This document shows, in pieces, positions 52,152 to 59,233 of a stretch of DNA of 64,000 nt. Location: assembly GCA_014799785.1 (NCBI GenBank), contig JAAVHI010000004.1, positions 62,001-126,000 of the forward strand, in the 5' to 3' direction. A program made the position numbers and the translations under genes. This DNA is from Ruminococcus sp. (GTDB taxonomy: Bacteria > Bacillota > Clostridia > Oscillospirales > Ruminococcaceae). The notes below the pieces were generated by a model that was not told the origin of the DNA, searched no databases, and saw only the letters and a program-made list of their open reading frames with translations. Numbering within the stretch: position 1 is the stretch's first letter; every line of letters starts with the position of its first letter.

Positions 52152-53296
52152 CAGCTTTTACCGCCTTTTTTCATCATGACCAGAACAGTCGCAAGAACCG
52201 CAATGATCATAGCCATTACCACAATTACTATCACAACGCCCACGCTGAGACCTCCGGACTGCGCGGACTGAGACTGTACAGGCTGAGTATCGGTTTGTCC
52301 CTGAGCGGGAACAGCCTCCTCTTCGGAAGCTTCTGTCTGAGGCTCGTCATTGTCGGCTTTTTCGGTTTCCGCAGCAGCCGCTTCATAGGTCTCGCTGTTC
52401 TCTGCGGATACCTCCGCCTTGAGGGAATACTCCCCCGTAAGGTCGGCTGAAATGGTGATATTGTTCTGCTTCCAGCTTTCGTAGCTTTCTTCCGAATCCT
52501 CATAACAATGCACCGCCGCGCTTACGTTGCGGAAAACGTCGCTGTCCAGAGCGGGAGCCTCCTCGCCGTAAGCGTAGATATCTTTAAGATTATTGCAGTC
52601 GGCAAAAACGCTGCCGCCTATCTTTTTAACGTCGGGACCTATCGAAATGCTTTCAAAGCCGCATTTGCTGAAGGTGTTGGGGTACAGCTCCGATATCCCC
52701 GCGGGGATAACAAATTCGGTTATTGCCTTGCAGTCCTGAAACGCGCCCTCGCCGATATAGGTCACAGCCGCCGACACGGGGACTTCCTCCAGCGCCTCGC
52801 AGGCGGCAAAGGCGTAGTCGTCAATTTTTGTAACGGTTGCGGGCATCAAGACCTTGACAAGCTTTCTGTTGCCTGAAAAAGCATTCTTGCCGATCTCGAC
52901 GGTATTTTTCGGCAGGGTCAGCACCGTAAGCTGATTGCGGGAGGGCAGGGCGTTTTCGGGAATTATCCCGCCCTCGGTCTCCGTACCCGCGAGCTCGATT
53001 ATCTCCAGATTAGGTATAGCCGTAAGCGCATTGTAGTCCTCTGCGTTCAGCGTACCCGATAGCACCGCGATATTCTTTATAAAGTTGTAGTCCGTACCGT
53101 CTGCGGCCTCGCTGATAGCGTCCGCAAGCTTTCCCGTCTCAAAGGACTGCACCGTAAGGTTTTCGGTGCTTCCCTCCGCTCTTGCGGGAATAGCCATTAC
53201 AATTATACCCAGTAAAAGAGCCACCGCAAGAATTAATATTAATATTCTTTTCGCAAGAGGTCTTTTTTTGTTTTTATCGTATCTGAACTTTGCCAT
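52151..53296 (-). CDS. Membrane-anchored leucine-rich-repeat (BspA type) protein
   Basis: The 381-residue protein has an N-terminal signal or anchor helix (about 16-38, cleavage possible after ARA), LRR_5 repeats (about 110-265, with IGKNAFSGN, IDDYAFAAC, IGEGAFQDC and IGGSVFADC units), an acidic Glu/Ala/Ser linker (about 300-345) and a C-terminal membrane helix followed by KKGGKS. So the repeats face outside. The start MAKFRYDKN follows AAAGGAG. It is coupled to the membrane transglutaminase gene, so the repeats may present or bind its target. Confidence 0.85.
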   Translation of the reverse strand: MAKFRYDKNKKRPLAKRILILILAVALLLGIIVMAIPARAEGSTENLTVQSFETGKLADAISEAADGTDYNFIKNIAVLSGTLNAEDYNALTAIPNLEIIELAGTETEGGIIPENALPSRNQLTVLTLPKNTVEIGKNAFSGNRKLVKVLMPATVTKIDDYAFAACEALEEVPVSAAVTYIGEGAFQDCKAITEFVIPAGISELYPNTFSKCGFESISIGPDVKKIGGSVFADCNNLKDIYAYGEEAPALDSDVFRNVSAAVHCYEDSEESYESWKQNNITISADLTGEYSLKAEVSAENSETYEAAAAETEKADNDEPQTEASEEEAVPAQGQTDTQPVQSQSAQSGGLSVGVVIVIVVMAMIIAVLATVLVMMKKGGKS

Positions 53297-53321
53297 ATGT
53301 ACTCCTTTCACGCTTATAGGG

Positions 53322-54200
53322 TCACGGGCTTTCCGCGCTCTGTACCGCGGCTTCACTCTTTTGTTCCGCGCTGCGTGCGTCCTCGTCCCGACCGATGGAA
53401 AAATGTCCCGCTATCTGGATATCCTGCGGGGTAAACAGCAGCACGTCCGTGGTAAGGGGATTTTTAGCCTTTCTGTAGTCGCTGAGAATGACCGTGCCAA
53501 GTCCCTCTAAAATATTGTTGGTAATATTTTTCAGCACCACCAGATTTTCCCGCGAGGGCACGACAACCAAAAATTTCGCCCCAAGCTTTTCGTACACCGC
53601 CGACCTGAACTCGTTGCACAGGATAAGCGAGCTGCAAAAGGCGGGAGAGGCTATCTGGAACTCCAGAGCCGTAACACCTTCGATGAGGGTCTCCTCGTTT
53701 ATCTCGGCTTTTGAAAGTATCTTGCACATGTTTCTGTCCGCCACCGAAAATACCACCTCGCGGGGAACTCCCCACCTTTTGAGGGTATCCTCGTCAAGGA
53801 AGTGGATTATCTCGTCGTCGGGCGTATAGACCGCGACTTTTTTCAGACCCTCCACAAAGTCCGCGCTTATCATATCGGCGGTAACGTCCTTTTCCCGCAT
53901 GATAAGCAGGCGCAGAAACTCCTGACCGTTGGTAAAGGACACCATTCTGCCCTTTGTCAGGCAGTCGTGCTCCAGACGGTTTATCAGTCTGTCAAGCTCC
54001 TCGTCGGAGCGGTTTTTCTCATATGCCGCCCGCGCTTCGCCAACGTCCACCGTAAACACCACCGTGCCGTTGGACACCTCGTACAGATTTTCGTCCTTTT
54101 TTGAAACGACGCTGAACTGCCGCCGTTTCAGTGCATTTCTGAAGCCGGCGTCAAACTTATCCCGGCTAAATACCCCGCCGAATTTTTCTGCGAGCTTCAT
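53322..54200 (-). CDS. DUF1444-like (YtpQ-like) protein
   Basis: The 292-residue soluble protein has a pattern like DUF1444/YtpQ of Bacillota: an N-terminal FSRDKFDAGFRNALKRRQF helix, a middle strand DEIIHFLDEDTLKRWGV, and a C-terminal NPLTTDVLLFTPQDIQIAGHF. The family function is unknown. The start MKLAEKFGG follows AAAGGAGG; a longer frame is less likely. It is the first gene of an operon with the LRR and membrane transglutaminase genes. The last 20 residues are a low-complexity Glu/Ala/Ser tail. Confidence 0.65.
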   Translation of the reverse strand: MKLAEKFGGVFSRDKFDAGFRNALKRRQFSVVSKKDENLYEVSNGTVVFTVDVGEARAAYEKNRSDEELDRLINRLEHDCLTKGRMVSFTNGQEFLRLLIMREKDVTADMISADFVEGLKKVAVYTPDDEIIHFLDEDTLKRWGVPREVVFSVADRNMCKILSKAEINEETLIEGVTALEFQIASPAFCSSLILCNEFRSAVYEKLGAKFLVVVPSRENLVVLKNITNNILEGLGTVILSDYRKAKNPLTTDVLLFTPQDIQIAGHFSIGRDEDARSAEQKSEAAVQSAESP

Positions 54201-54239
54201 AAGCCGCAGTCCTCCTTTCGGTAACAATCACATATAATA

Positions 54240-54268
54240 AGTATAACATATTTTATGGAATTTGTACA
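54240..54268 (-). promoter_or_regulatory. Promoter of the DUF1444-LRR-transglutaminase operon
   Basis: On the minus strand TGTACA and TATACT are separated by 17 bp, about 35 bases before the start at 54200. Confidence 0.55.
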
Positions 54269-54296
54269 CAGGTTTAAAAAATTTTTACGGATATTT

Positions 54297-55028
54297 TCAG
54301 TCATGTCTCTGCTCCGCGTTTGAAAAAGTTTCGCAGAACCGTCCCGCAAAGGCAGGAGGCTCGCCCGCCGCGTAAAGGTGGGATATATCCCCCACCGCGC
54401 TTGCTCTGAAATAAGCGATGCCCTCGCGGCGTTCCTCGCTGTGCAGAGTTGTTACCGACGTGGGAGCGGTCATAAGTCCGTGCCACAGTATCATAGGCGA
54501 TATGCCCAGAAGATGTCCCAGCATTACGCACTGCACGCCGAAATGACAGAAAAACACAATGGTGTCCTCGTTGGGATTTTCCGCGCGGTACAGGTTTCTC
54601 TCCCGCTTGTAGCCGTGCTTTTCGAGAATGCCGTCAAGACCGTCCCACACCTCGGCAAGGCGTTCGCTCATGCTGCCCGACTGCATAAGCGGCAGCCCGT
54701 ACCATTTTTCCCTGTCGTAATATTCGGGGACGGCTGTCCACTCGGCGGGGAGCATATCCCAAGGTATGCCGCGGTCGATACCCGCCGCGGGGTCTTTTAT
54801 GGGGACGTTGAATTCCTTCAGCCAAGGCATGGTCTCCGCGGAACGTCCCGCCTTTTTCAGCGTAAGAGACGCGGTGTCCTGCGCCCGTCCCAAGGGAGAA
54901 ACGTAATACGCCTTAACGTCAAGGGGAGCTATCCGCTCCGAGAGAATTTCGGCTTCCCGCCAGCCCTTTTCCGTAAGGGAATCTATGGAATAGTCGGGGT
55001 CGCCGTGACGGATTATAAGTATGTTCAT
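54297..55028 (-). CDS. Histidine phosphatase family protein (phosphoglycerate mutase-like)
   Basis: The 243-residue protein has the RHG motif (IIRHGDPDYS, residues 6-8) with the phospho-accepting His, the YYVSPLGRAQDTA segment with the second conserved Arg, and a downstream His in FFCHFGVQCVMLGH. It is a phosphatase or mutase of the PhoE/GpmB type; the substrate is unknown. It is longer than the smallest members because of an insertion near 90-140. AAGGAG precedes the ATG. A consensus promoter lies upstream, so it is a single-gene unit. Confidence 0.9.
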   Translation of the reverse strand: MNILIIRHGDPDYSIDSLTEKGWREAEILSERIAPLDVKAYYVSPLGRAQDTASLTLKKAGRSAETMPWLKEFNVPIKDPAAGIDRGIPWDMLPAEWTAVPEYYDREKWYGLPLMQSGSMSERLAEVWDGLDGILEKHGYKRERNLYRAENPNEDTIVFFCHFGVQCVMLGHLLGISPMILWHGLMTAPTSVTTLHSEERREGIAYFRASAVGDISHLYAAGEPPAFAGRFCETFSNAEQRHD

Positions 55029-55059
55029 GGTCAGGTCTCCTTAGAAAATGTTTTATTTA

Positions 55060-55088
55060 ATTATAACTCCTGCGGGACATTATGTCAA
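55060..55088 (-). promoter_or_regulatory. Consensus SigA promoter of the histidine phosphatase gene
   Basis: On the minus strand TTGACA and TATAAT are both exact consensus with 17 bp spacing, about 30 bases before the start codon. Confidence 0.88.
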
Positions 55089-55273
55089 CTTTAGGCGGGG
55101 ATACTCCCTAACCCCGTACAACCCCTCCTGCATATAATAAAAGTGTCCCAATATATTTGCCGAACATGAAAAATTGCGGGCGGTGATTATTTTCACAAAA
55201 ACCGTCAACAATAATACCATAAGCGGTTGTCCGAAAGGCCGCCGCAACTCGGTAAAATAGGAGTGTATGAAAA

Positions 55274-55630
55274 ATGCCGGTAAAAAGGGGAGAAATCTAC
55301 TACGCAGACCTCAGTCCCGTTGTGGGCTCGGAGCAGGGCGGGATACGTCCCGTACTGATAGTCCAGAACGACGTGGGCAACAAGCACAGTCCCACGGTCA
55401 TCGCCGCGGCGATAACAAGCCAGCGGGAAAAATCCAAGCTGCCCACCCACATCGAGCTTAATGCCGACAAATGCGGACTTCAAAAGGACAGCATCGTTCT
55501 TCTCGAACAGATCAGAACTATCGACAAAAAACGTCTTAAGGAACGCATGGGTGAGCTTGACCCAACCGCTATGACCAGAGTCAACAGCGCCCTGTCCATC
55601 AGCTTCGGTCTGCATAACGACGCTACATAA
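55274..55630 (+). CDS. MazF/PemK-type endoribonuclease, solitary
   Basis: The 118-residue protein matches the NdoA/MazF group of RNA-cutting toxins, with the start [30 protein letters not shown] (Arg and Gly positions for RNA binding), the TVIAAAITS strand with the catalytic Thr region, and [11 protein letters not shown]. Length is normal. Most relatives follow a small antitoxin gene, but no open frame with a ribosome binding site is seen in the 245 bases upstream. It may be inhibited by a distant antitoxin or be a housekeeping RNase. TAGGAG precedes the ATG. Confidence 0.92.
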   Translation: MPVKRGEIYYADLSPVVGSEQGGIRPVLIVQNDVGNKHSPTVIAAAITSQREKSKLPTHIELNADKCGLQKDSIVLLEQIRTIDKKRLKERMGELDPTAMTRVNSALSISFGLHNDAT

Positions 55631-55673
55631 GACCTTGCGCGTCTTTGTCTTATGTGGAAACGTCATAAAAATC

Positions 55674-55709
55674 AAGGGTATCGCGCCAAACGGAGCGATA
55701 CCCTTTTCG
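55674..55709. terminator. Terminator between mazF and cheD (bidirectional)
   Basis: An 11-bp inverted repeat (aagggtatcgc / gcgataccctt) with a 10-base loop is followed by TTTTCGT on the plus strand and by GATTTTT on the minus strand. It can end both mazF and the flagellar/chemotaxis operon. Confidence 0.85.
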
Positions 55710-55735
55710 TATATATTTTTATATCCAACCTTGAA

Positions 55736-56218
55736 TCAGTACATCTTCGTCGGTCTTGTCGCCGCACGTATTTCCATTATGCCCGTTTCTCCGTGGAAAT
55801 ACTGGGTGCGTCCGAAATTTGCGCCTGTTTCCTCCGCAATGATTCTTATCCTGTAGGAAGCCAAAACCTTCTTTACCGCCTCAACGTTTCTCTCGCCTAT
55901 GTTGAATACCGCCGAGCTTGCGTTGAACATCTGAGCGCCTCCGGCTATCTTCGCCGTAAGACGGGCCTTGTTCGCCCCCAGCATTGTCATCTTCTGAATA
56001 AGCTCAGCTATACCGGTATCGGCGTATCTGCGCTTATTGTCTATACCCTGTGCAGCGTCCTTGCTGAGCGGCAGCATGATATGCGCCAGTCCCGCAATCT
56101 TTTTTTCCGCGTCATAAAGACATATCCCCACACACGAGCCGAGCGCGTATGTAACCAAGGTGTCAGGTGCTCTTACAACATTTAGGTCCGCAATACCGAC
56201 TGTAACAGTATTTGCCAT
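55736..56218 (-). CDS. cheD: Chemoreceptor glutamine deamidase CheD
   Basis: The 160-residue enzyme deamidates glutamines of chemoreceptors and is controlled by CheC. The catalytic Cys is in YALGSCVGICLYD and the His in GLAHIMLP; the downstream KIAGGAQMF and NIGERNVEAVKKVL segments are typical. The ATG overlaps the cheC stop by one base. It is the last gene of the operon before the terminator. Confidence 0.96.
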   Translation of the reverse strand: MANTVTVGIADLNVVRAPDTLVTYALGSCVGICLYDAEKKIAGLAHIMLPLSKDAAQGIDNKRRYADTGIAELIQKMTMLGANKARLTAKIAGGAQMFNASSAVFNIGERNVEAVKKVLASYRIRIIAEETGANFGRTQYFHGETGIMEIRAATRPTKMY

Positions 56219-56838
56219 TATACACTCACTCCCAGTCTTGTGAAAAGAGTTTCAAGAGACTCCATTTCGGGAACAAGTATCATATTGCTTCTTATTTCAC
56301 CGCCGTCTATTTTGAAGCTGTCATCAATAAAAAGCGCTTTATTTCCGACCTGTGCGAATTCAATGACCGGTACGCTCAGTATCGCGCCGACCATATCCAC
56401 GGTCATTACAGGAACCGATATATCAATAGTCATGCCTGTAAGAGCCGCTATCGCATTTATGTACGAGCCTCCCATAATATTTCCGACCTCGGAAATAAAG
56501 GATTTTTCCATGTCGTTCATTTCAAGCAGATTTTCTATTTCAGACCCGAAAAGAGCCTTTGTCATCTTGCTTGCAAAAGAATGCTGAAGAACGTAAAGCA
56601 TCATTCCCGTAATATCGCCGCTCATGTTTATGAGCATACCTATCGCGATATTTTCGGGGCCGCCGAGAAAATTAACCGCGTCGCTGAAATCCAGAACCTT
56701 AACAGCCGGAACAGCTATGTCCGTGTTGCACTGTAAAACCTCGGAAAGCGCGCTGGCAGCATTTCCCGAGCCTATGCTTCCCAACTCCTTGAGAACGTCG
56801 AGATGCATATCCTGAAGCTGCTCAATATTTTTTATCAT
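56218..56838 (-). CDS. cheC: CheY-P phosphatase CheC
   Basis: The 206-residue protein matches CheC, which dephosphorylates CheY-P and controls CheD. It has two copies of the phosphatase motif. The second, SEVGNIMGGSYINAI, is intact. The first, ELGSIGSGNAASALS, has Ser where the family has Asn, so the first site may be inactive. It is directly coupled to cheD, as in Bacillus and Thermotoga. The gene before it is flgG. Confidence 0.95.
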   Translation of the reverse strand: MIKNIEQLQDMHLDVLKELGSIGSGNAASALSEVLQCNTDIAVPAVKVLDFSDAVNFLGGPENIAIGMLINMSGDITGMMLYVLQHSFASKMTKALFGSEIENLLEMNDMEKSFISEVGNIMGGSYINAIAALTGMTIDISVPVMTVDMVGAILSVPVIEFAQVGNKALFIDDSFKIDGGEIRSNMILVPEMESLETLFTRLGVSV

Positions 56839-56861
56839 ACTGCTGTATCCTCTCTTCTAAA

Positions 56862-57605
56862 TCAGTTCCTGAGATTGTTTATTATATTTTCCAGCTCGTC
56901 GTGAGTTTTTACCATATTTACGTTAAGCTGATAGGCTCTCTGGTACTCGATGACCTTGGTCATCTCGTTCGCAACGTTCGTACCCGAAGCCTCTAACCAT
57001 CTCTGCTTTTTGCCTGCGCCTGTGTCCGCCACCGCGGGACCGCTTGAAGCCGTCTCGGTATAGTAGTTGTCCCCGATCATATCCAGGCCGTAGGGGTTTT
57101 CAAATTTGTACACGCCAATCATCTGTGCAAGCTCCGAGTCGTCTATCTCCGTAGGAGCATTTTCCTTAAAGGGCACCTCAATGCGGTTTCCCTCATAGTC
57201 AAGCACCCAGCCGCCCCATGAGTTGCACAAAAGCCACGGAGCGTCCTCGTCCTCGCTCTCCTTTGTGATTATGAACGAGCCGTCCTTGGAATAGGTGACC
57301 ATGTTTTCGGGAGTGAGTATCGCAAAGAAGCCCTCGTCCAGAGCCGCAAAGTCGAGAACTCTTCCTGTTTCCCTCAGCTGGGACTGCTCGAACATCATGT
57401 CGGTTTTCTGAACTCTTACACCGTGACCGAACTGGGTCTCGGTATTGTTGTTGTTTCTCTCCGTGTAAATAAGGTCGGCAAAGGACGGTCTTGACGCCTT
57501 AAAGCCGAAGGTATTCACGTTTGCAAGGTTATTCGCCGTAACGTCCATAGCGTACTGATAGCTTATTACGCCCGAAGCGGCGGTATAGTAACCGATATTG
57601 CTCAT
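56862..57605 (-). CDS. flgG: Flagellar hook-basal body (rod) protein, FlgG-like
   Basis: The 247-residue protein has the rod-protein N-terminus (YTAASGVISYQYAMDVTANNLANVNTFGFK) with the ANNLAN motif and the matching C-terminal helix (EASGTNVANEMTKVIEYQRAYQLNVNMVKT). It builds the flagellar rod. Two such genes are adjacent, as in the flhO-flhP pair of Bacillus; this one is closer to FlgG/FlhP because of its VANEMTKVIEYQRAYQ end. The exact symbol is inferred. Confidence 0.85.
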   Translation of the reverse strand: MSNIGYYTAASGVISYQYAMDVTANNLANVNTFGFKASRPSFADLIYTERNNNNTETQFGHGVRVQKTDMMFEQSQLRETGRVLDFAALDEGFFAILTPENMVTYSKDGSFIITKESEDEDAPWLLCNSWGGWVLDYEGNRIEVPFKENAPTEIDDSELAQMIGVYKFENPYGLDMIGDNYYTETASSGPAVADTGAGKKQRWLEASGTNVANEMTKVIEYQRAYQLNVNMVKTHDELENIINNLRN

Positions 57606-57658
57606 AGCTTCAGTTCCTTTCAGAATTTATTCCGGACAGCGGATCAGTGTGCCGCCGA

Positions 57659-58414
57659 TCAGGTGATGCTTGCAAGCTCGTTTACCGCAAGCTGATTGAT
57701 GCTGTTTGCTATTTTAAGGGCGGAGCTGCACGCGGTGAAAACGTGCTGCGCGTCCATAGCTGCAATGGTCTGCTCCGCAAGGTCAACATTGGAACGCTCG
57801 AACCAGCCCTGCTTTACCTGATAGACCATACCATCGGGAATATTTCCGATAGGCGTGTCCTCGTAAGGTCTCATAAGGTTGTCATCGACCTTTTCAATGT
57901 CGCTCTCAGGGGGGACGAAGCTGAGTCCCAGCTGAAATACTCTGCCGTCGTCAACGGTAAGCTCGCCGAAGCGGTCTACCTGGAAGTTGGCTGTACCCAG
58001 CTGTATTCTCTCGCCGTTCTCGTCAAGGACGTAGCCCGTAGTGCCGAGAGTAAGATAACCCTCGCCGTTTATCGTGAACTGACCGTTCCTTGAAAGCAGC
58101 GTCTCGCCCGTTCTGCGCTCCTCGATGTTGAAGTAGATATTGCCTACAAGAGCAATATCCAGACGGGAGCCCGTATTCTCAAAGGTGCCCTGATCGGTGT
58201 TGGTGTAGGTGTAATCAATTGTGCGGTAGCGGATAGTACCTGTCTGGCTGTGTCTGTTGTTGATGAGCAGCAGCTCCTCCGCAAAGGTTATGGGGATAGC
58301 CTCGTCCTCCTTATAGCCCGCCGTTTTCGCATTGGCAAGGTTATTGGTGATGACGTTAAGTATCCGCTGTTCGTTGATGATACCGTTTGCCGCGGTATAG
58401 TAGCCTCTGAGCAT
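57659..58414 (-). CDS. flgF: Flagellar hook-basal body (rod) protein, FlgF-like
   Basis: The 251-residue protein begins LRGYYTAANGIINEQRILNVITNNLANAKTAGYK, a rod-protein N-terminus, and ends in a helix containing NVDLAEQTIAAMDAQHVFTACSSALK. The middle has the DGRVFQLGLSF and NGQFTINGEGYL strands of FlgF/FlhO. AGGAGG precedes the ATG. It lies between fliA and flgG, and the gene order suggests coordinated expression with the export genes. Confidence 0.85.
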   Translation of the reverse strand: MLRGYYTAANGIINEQRILNVITNNLANAKTAGYKEDEAIPITFAEELLLINNRHSQTGTIRYRTIDYTYTNTDQGTFENTGSRLDIALVGNIYFNIEERRTGETLLSRNGQFTINGEGYLTLGTTGYVLDENGERIQLGTANFQVDRFGELTVDDGRVFQLGLSFVPPESDIEKVDDNLMRPYEDTPIGNIPDGMVYQVKQGWFERSNVDLAEQTIAAMDAQHVFTACSSALKIANSINQLAVNELASIT

Positions 58415-58425
58415 TCTGATACCTC

Positions 58426-59190
58426 CTATTTATTCATGTAGTCTCCGAGATATTTCTTCATTTTCTGGACTGCCTGCGAGTGCAGCTGGCAGACACGGCT
58501 TTCCGAAACCTCCAGAACCTTTCCTATATCGGAAAACCTCAGCTTTTCGTAGTAATAAAGGGTGATGACCAGTCTCTCTCTTTCCTTAAGGGACTTGATG
58601 GCTTCGGCAAGGTACTGAAGCTTTTCCTGCTTGTGAACACCCGCCTCCGCCGACCACATTCCGTCGTCGTCAGCTTTTTCGGCGATATCGAAGCCGCTGT
58701 CCATAACCATTTCCTCAAAGGAAAGTGTCTGTGCCGCGGCGGCCTGAGCAGCGCAGCTTTCGAGCTTTTCAACGGGAAGCTTCATTCTTTCCGCAAGCTC
58801 CTCGACGGTAGGCTCTCTGTCCAGCTCCTCGTAAAGAGCCGAATAGGCGGCGTCGTAATCCTTGGCAAAGCGTCTTATCCCGCGGGGAATAAAGTCCTGC
58901 CGCCTGATGAAGTCTATGATAGCGCCGCGCACCTTTATGGACGCGTAGGTCTCAAACTTCACGCCTTTTTTGTGGTCGAAGCTGTCCACCGCGCTCATAA
59001 GGGCGATAGTCGCCTCGTTGATGACGTCGTCGGTCTCCGCGAACTTGATGTACATATTTCTTGTTGACAGCGCGGCGAACTTGACAATATTCATATAGGC
59101 CATGATAACGCGGTTGCGGAGAGCCTTGTCGCCCGTCTCCTTGTATCTTAGAAGCAGCAGGGCTCTTTCCTCTTTTTCGTTATCAGTCAC
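58426..59190 (-). CDS. fliA: Flagellar sigma factor FliA (sigma-28/SigD)
   Basis: The protein of about 254 residues is a group 3 sigma factor with region 2 (about 30-105, including DVINEATIALMSAVDSFDHKKGVKFETYASIKVRGAIIDFIRRQD), region 3 (REPTVEELAERM) and region 4 (about 195-250, LVITLYYYEKLRFSDIGKVLEVSESRVCQLHSQAV). It directs transcription of late flagellar and chemotaxis genes. The GTG at 59190 is preferred because GGAGG lies eight bases before it; a GTG nine bases upstream overlaps the site. Confidence 0.95.
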   Translation of the reverse strand: MTDNEKEERALLLLRYKETGDKALRNRVIMAYMNIVKFAALSTRNMYIKFAETDDVINEATIALMSAVDSFDHKKGVKFETYASIKVRGAIIDFIRRQDFIPRGIRRFAKDYDAAYSALYEELDREPTVEELAERMKLPVEKLESCAAQAAAAQTLSFEEMVMDSGFDIAEKADDDGMWSAEAGVHKQEKLQYLAEAIKSLKERERLVITLYYYEKLRFSDIGKVLEVSESRVCQLHSQAVQKMKKYLGDYMNK

Positions 59191-59233
59191 AGAACTCACC
59201 TCCGTCAGCTGTATTCATCTCGGCAGGATATTA

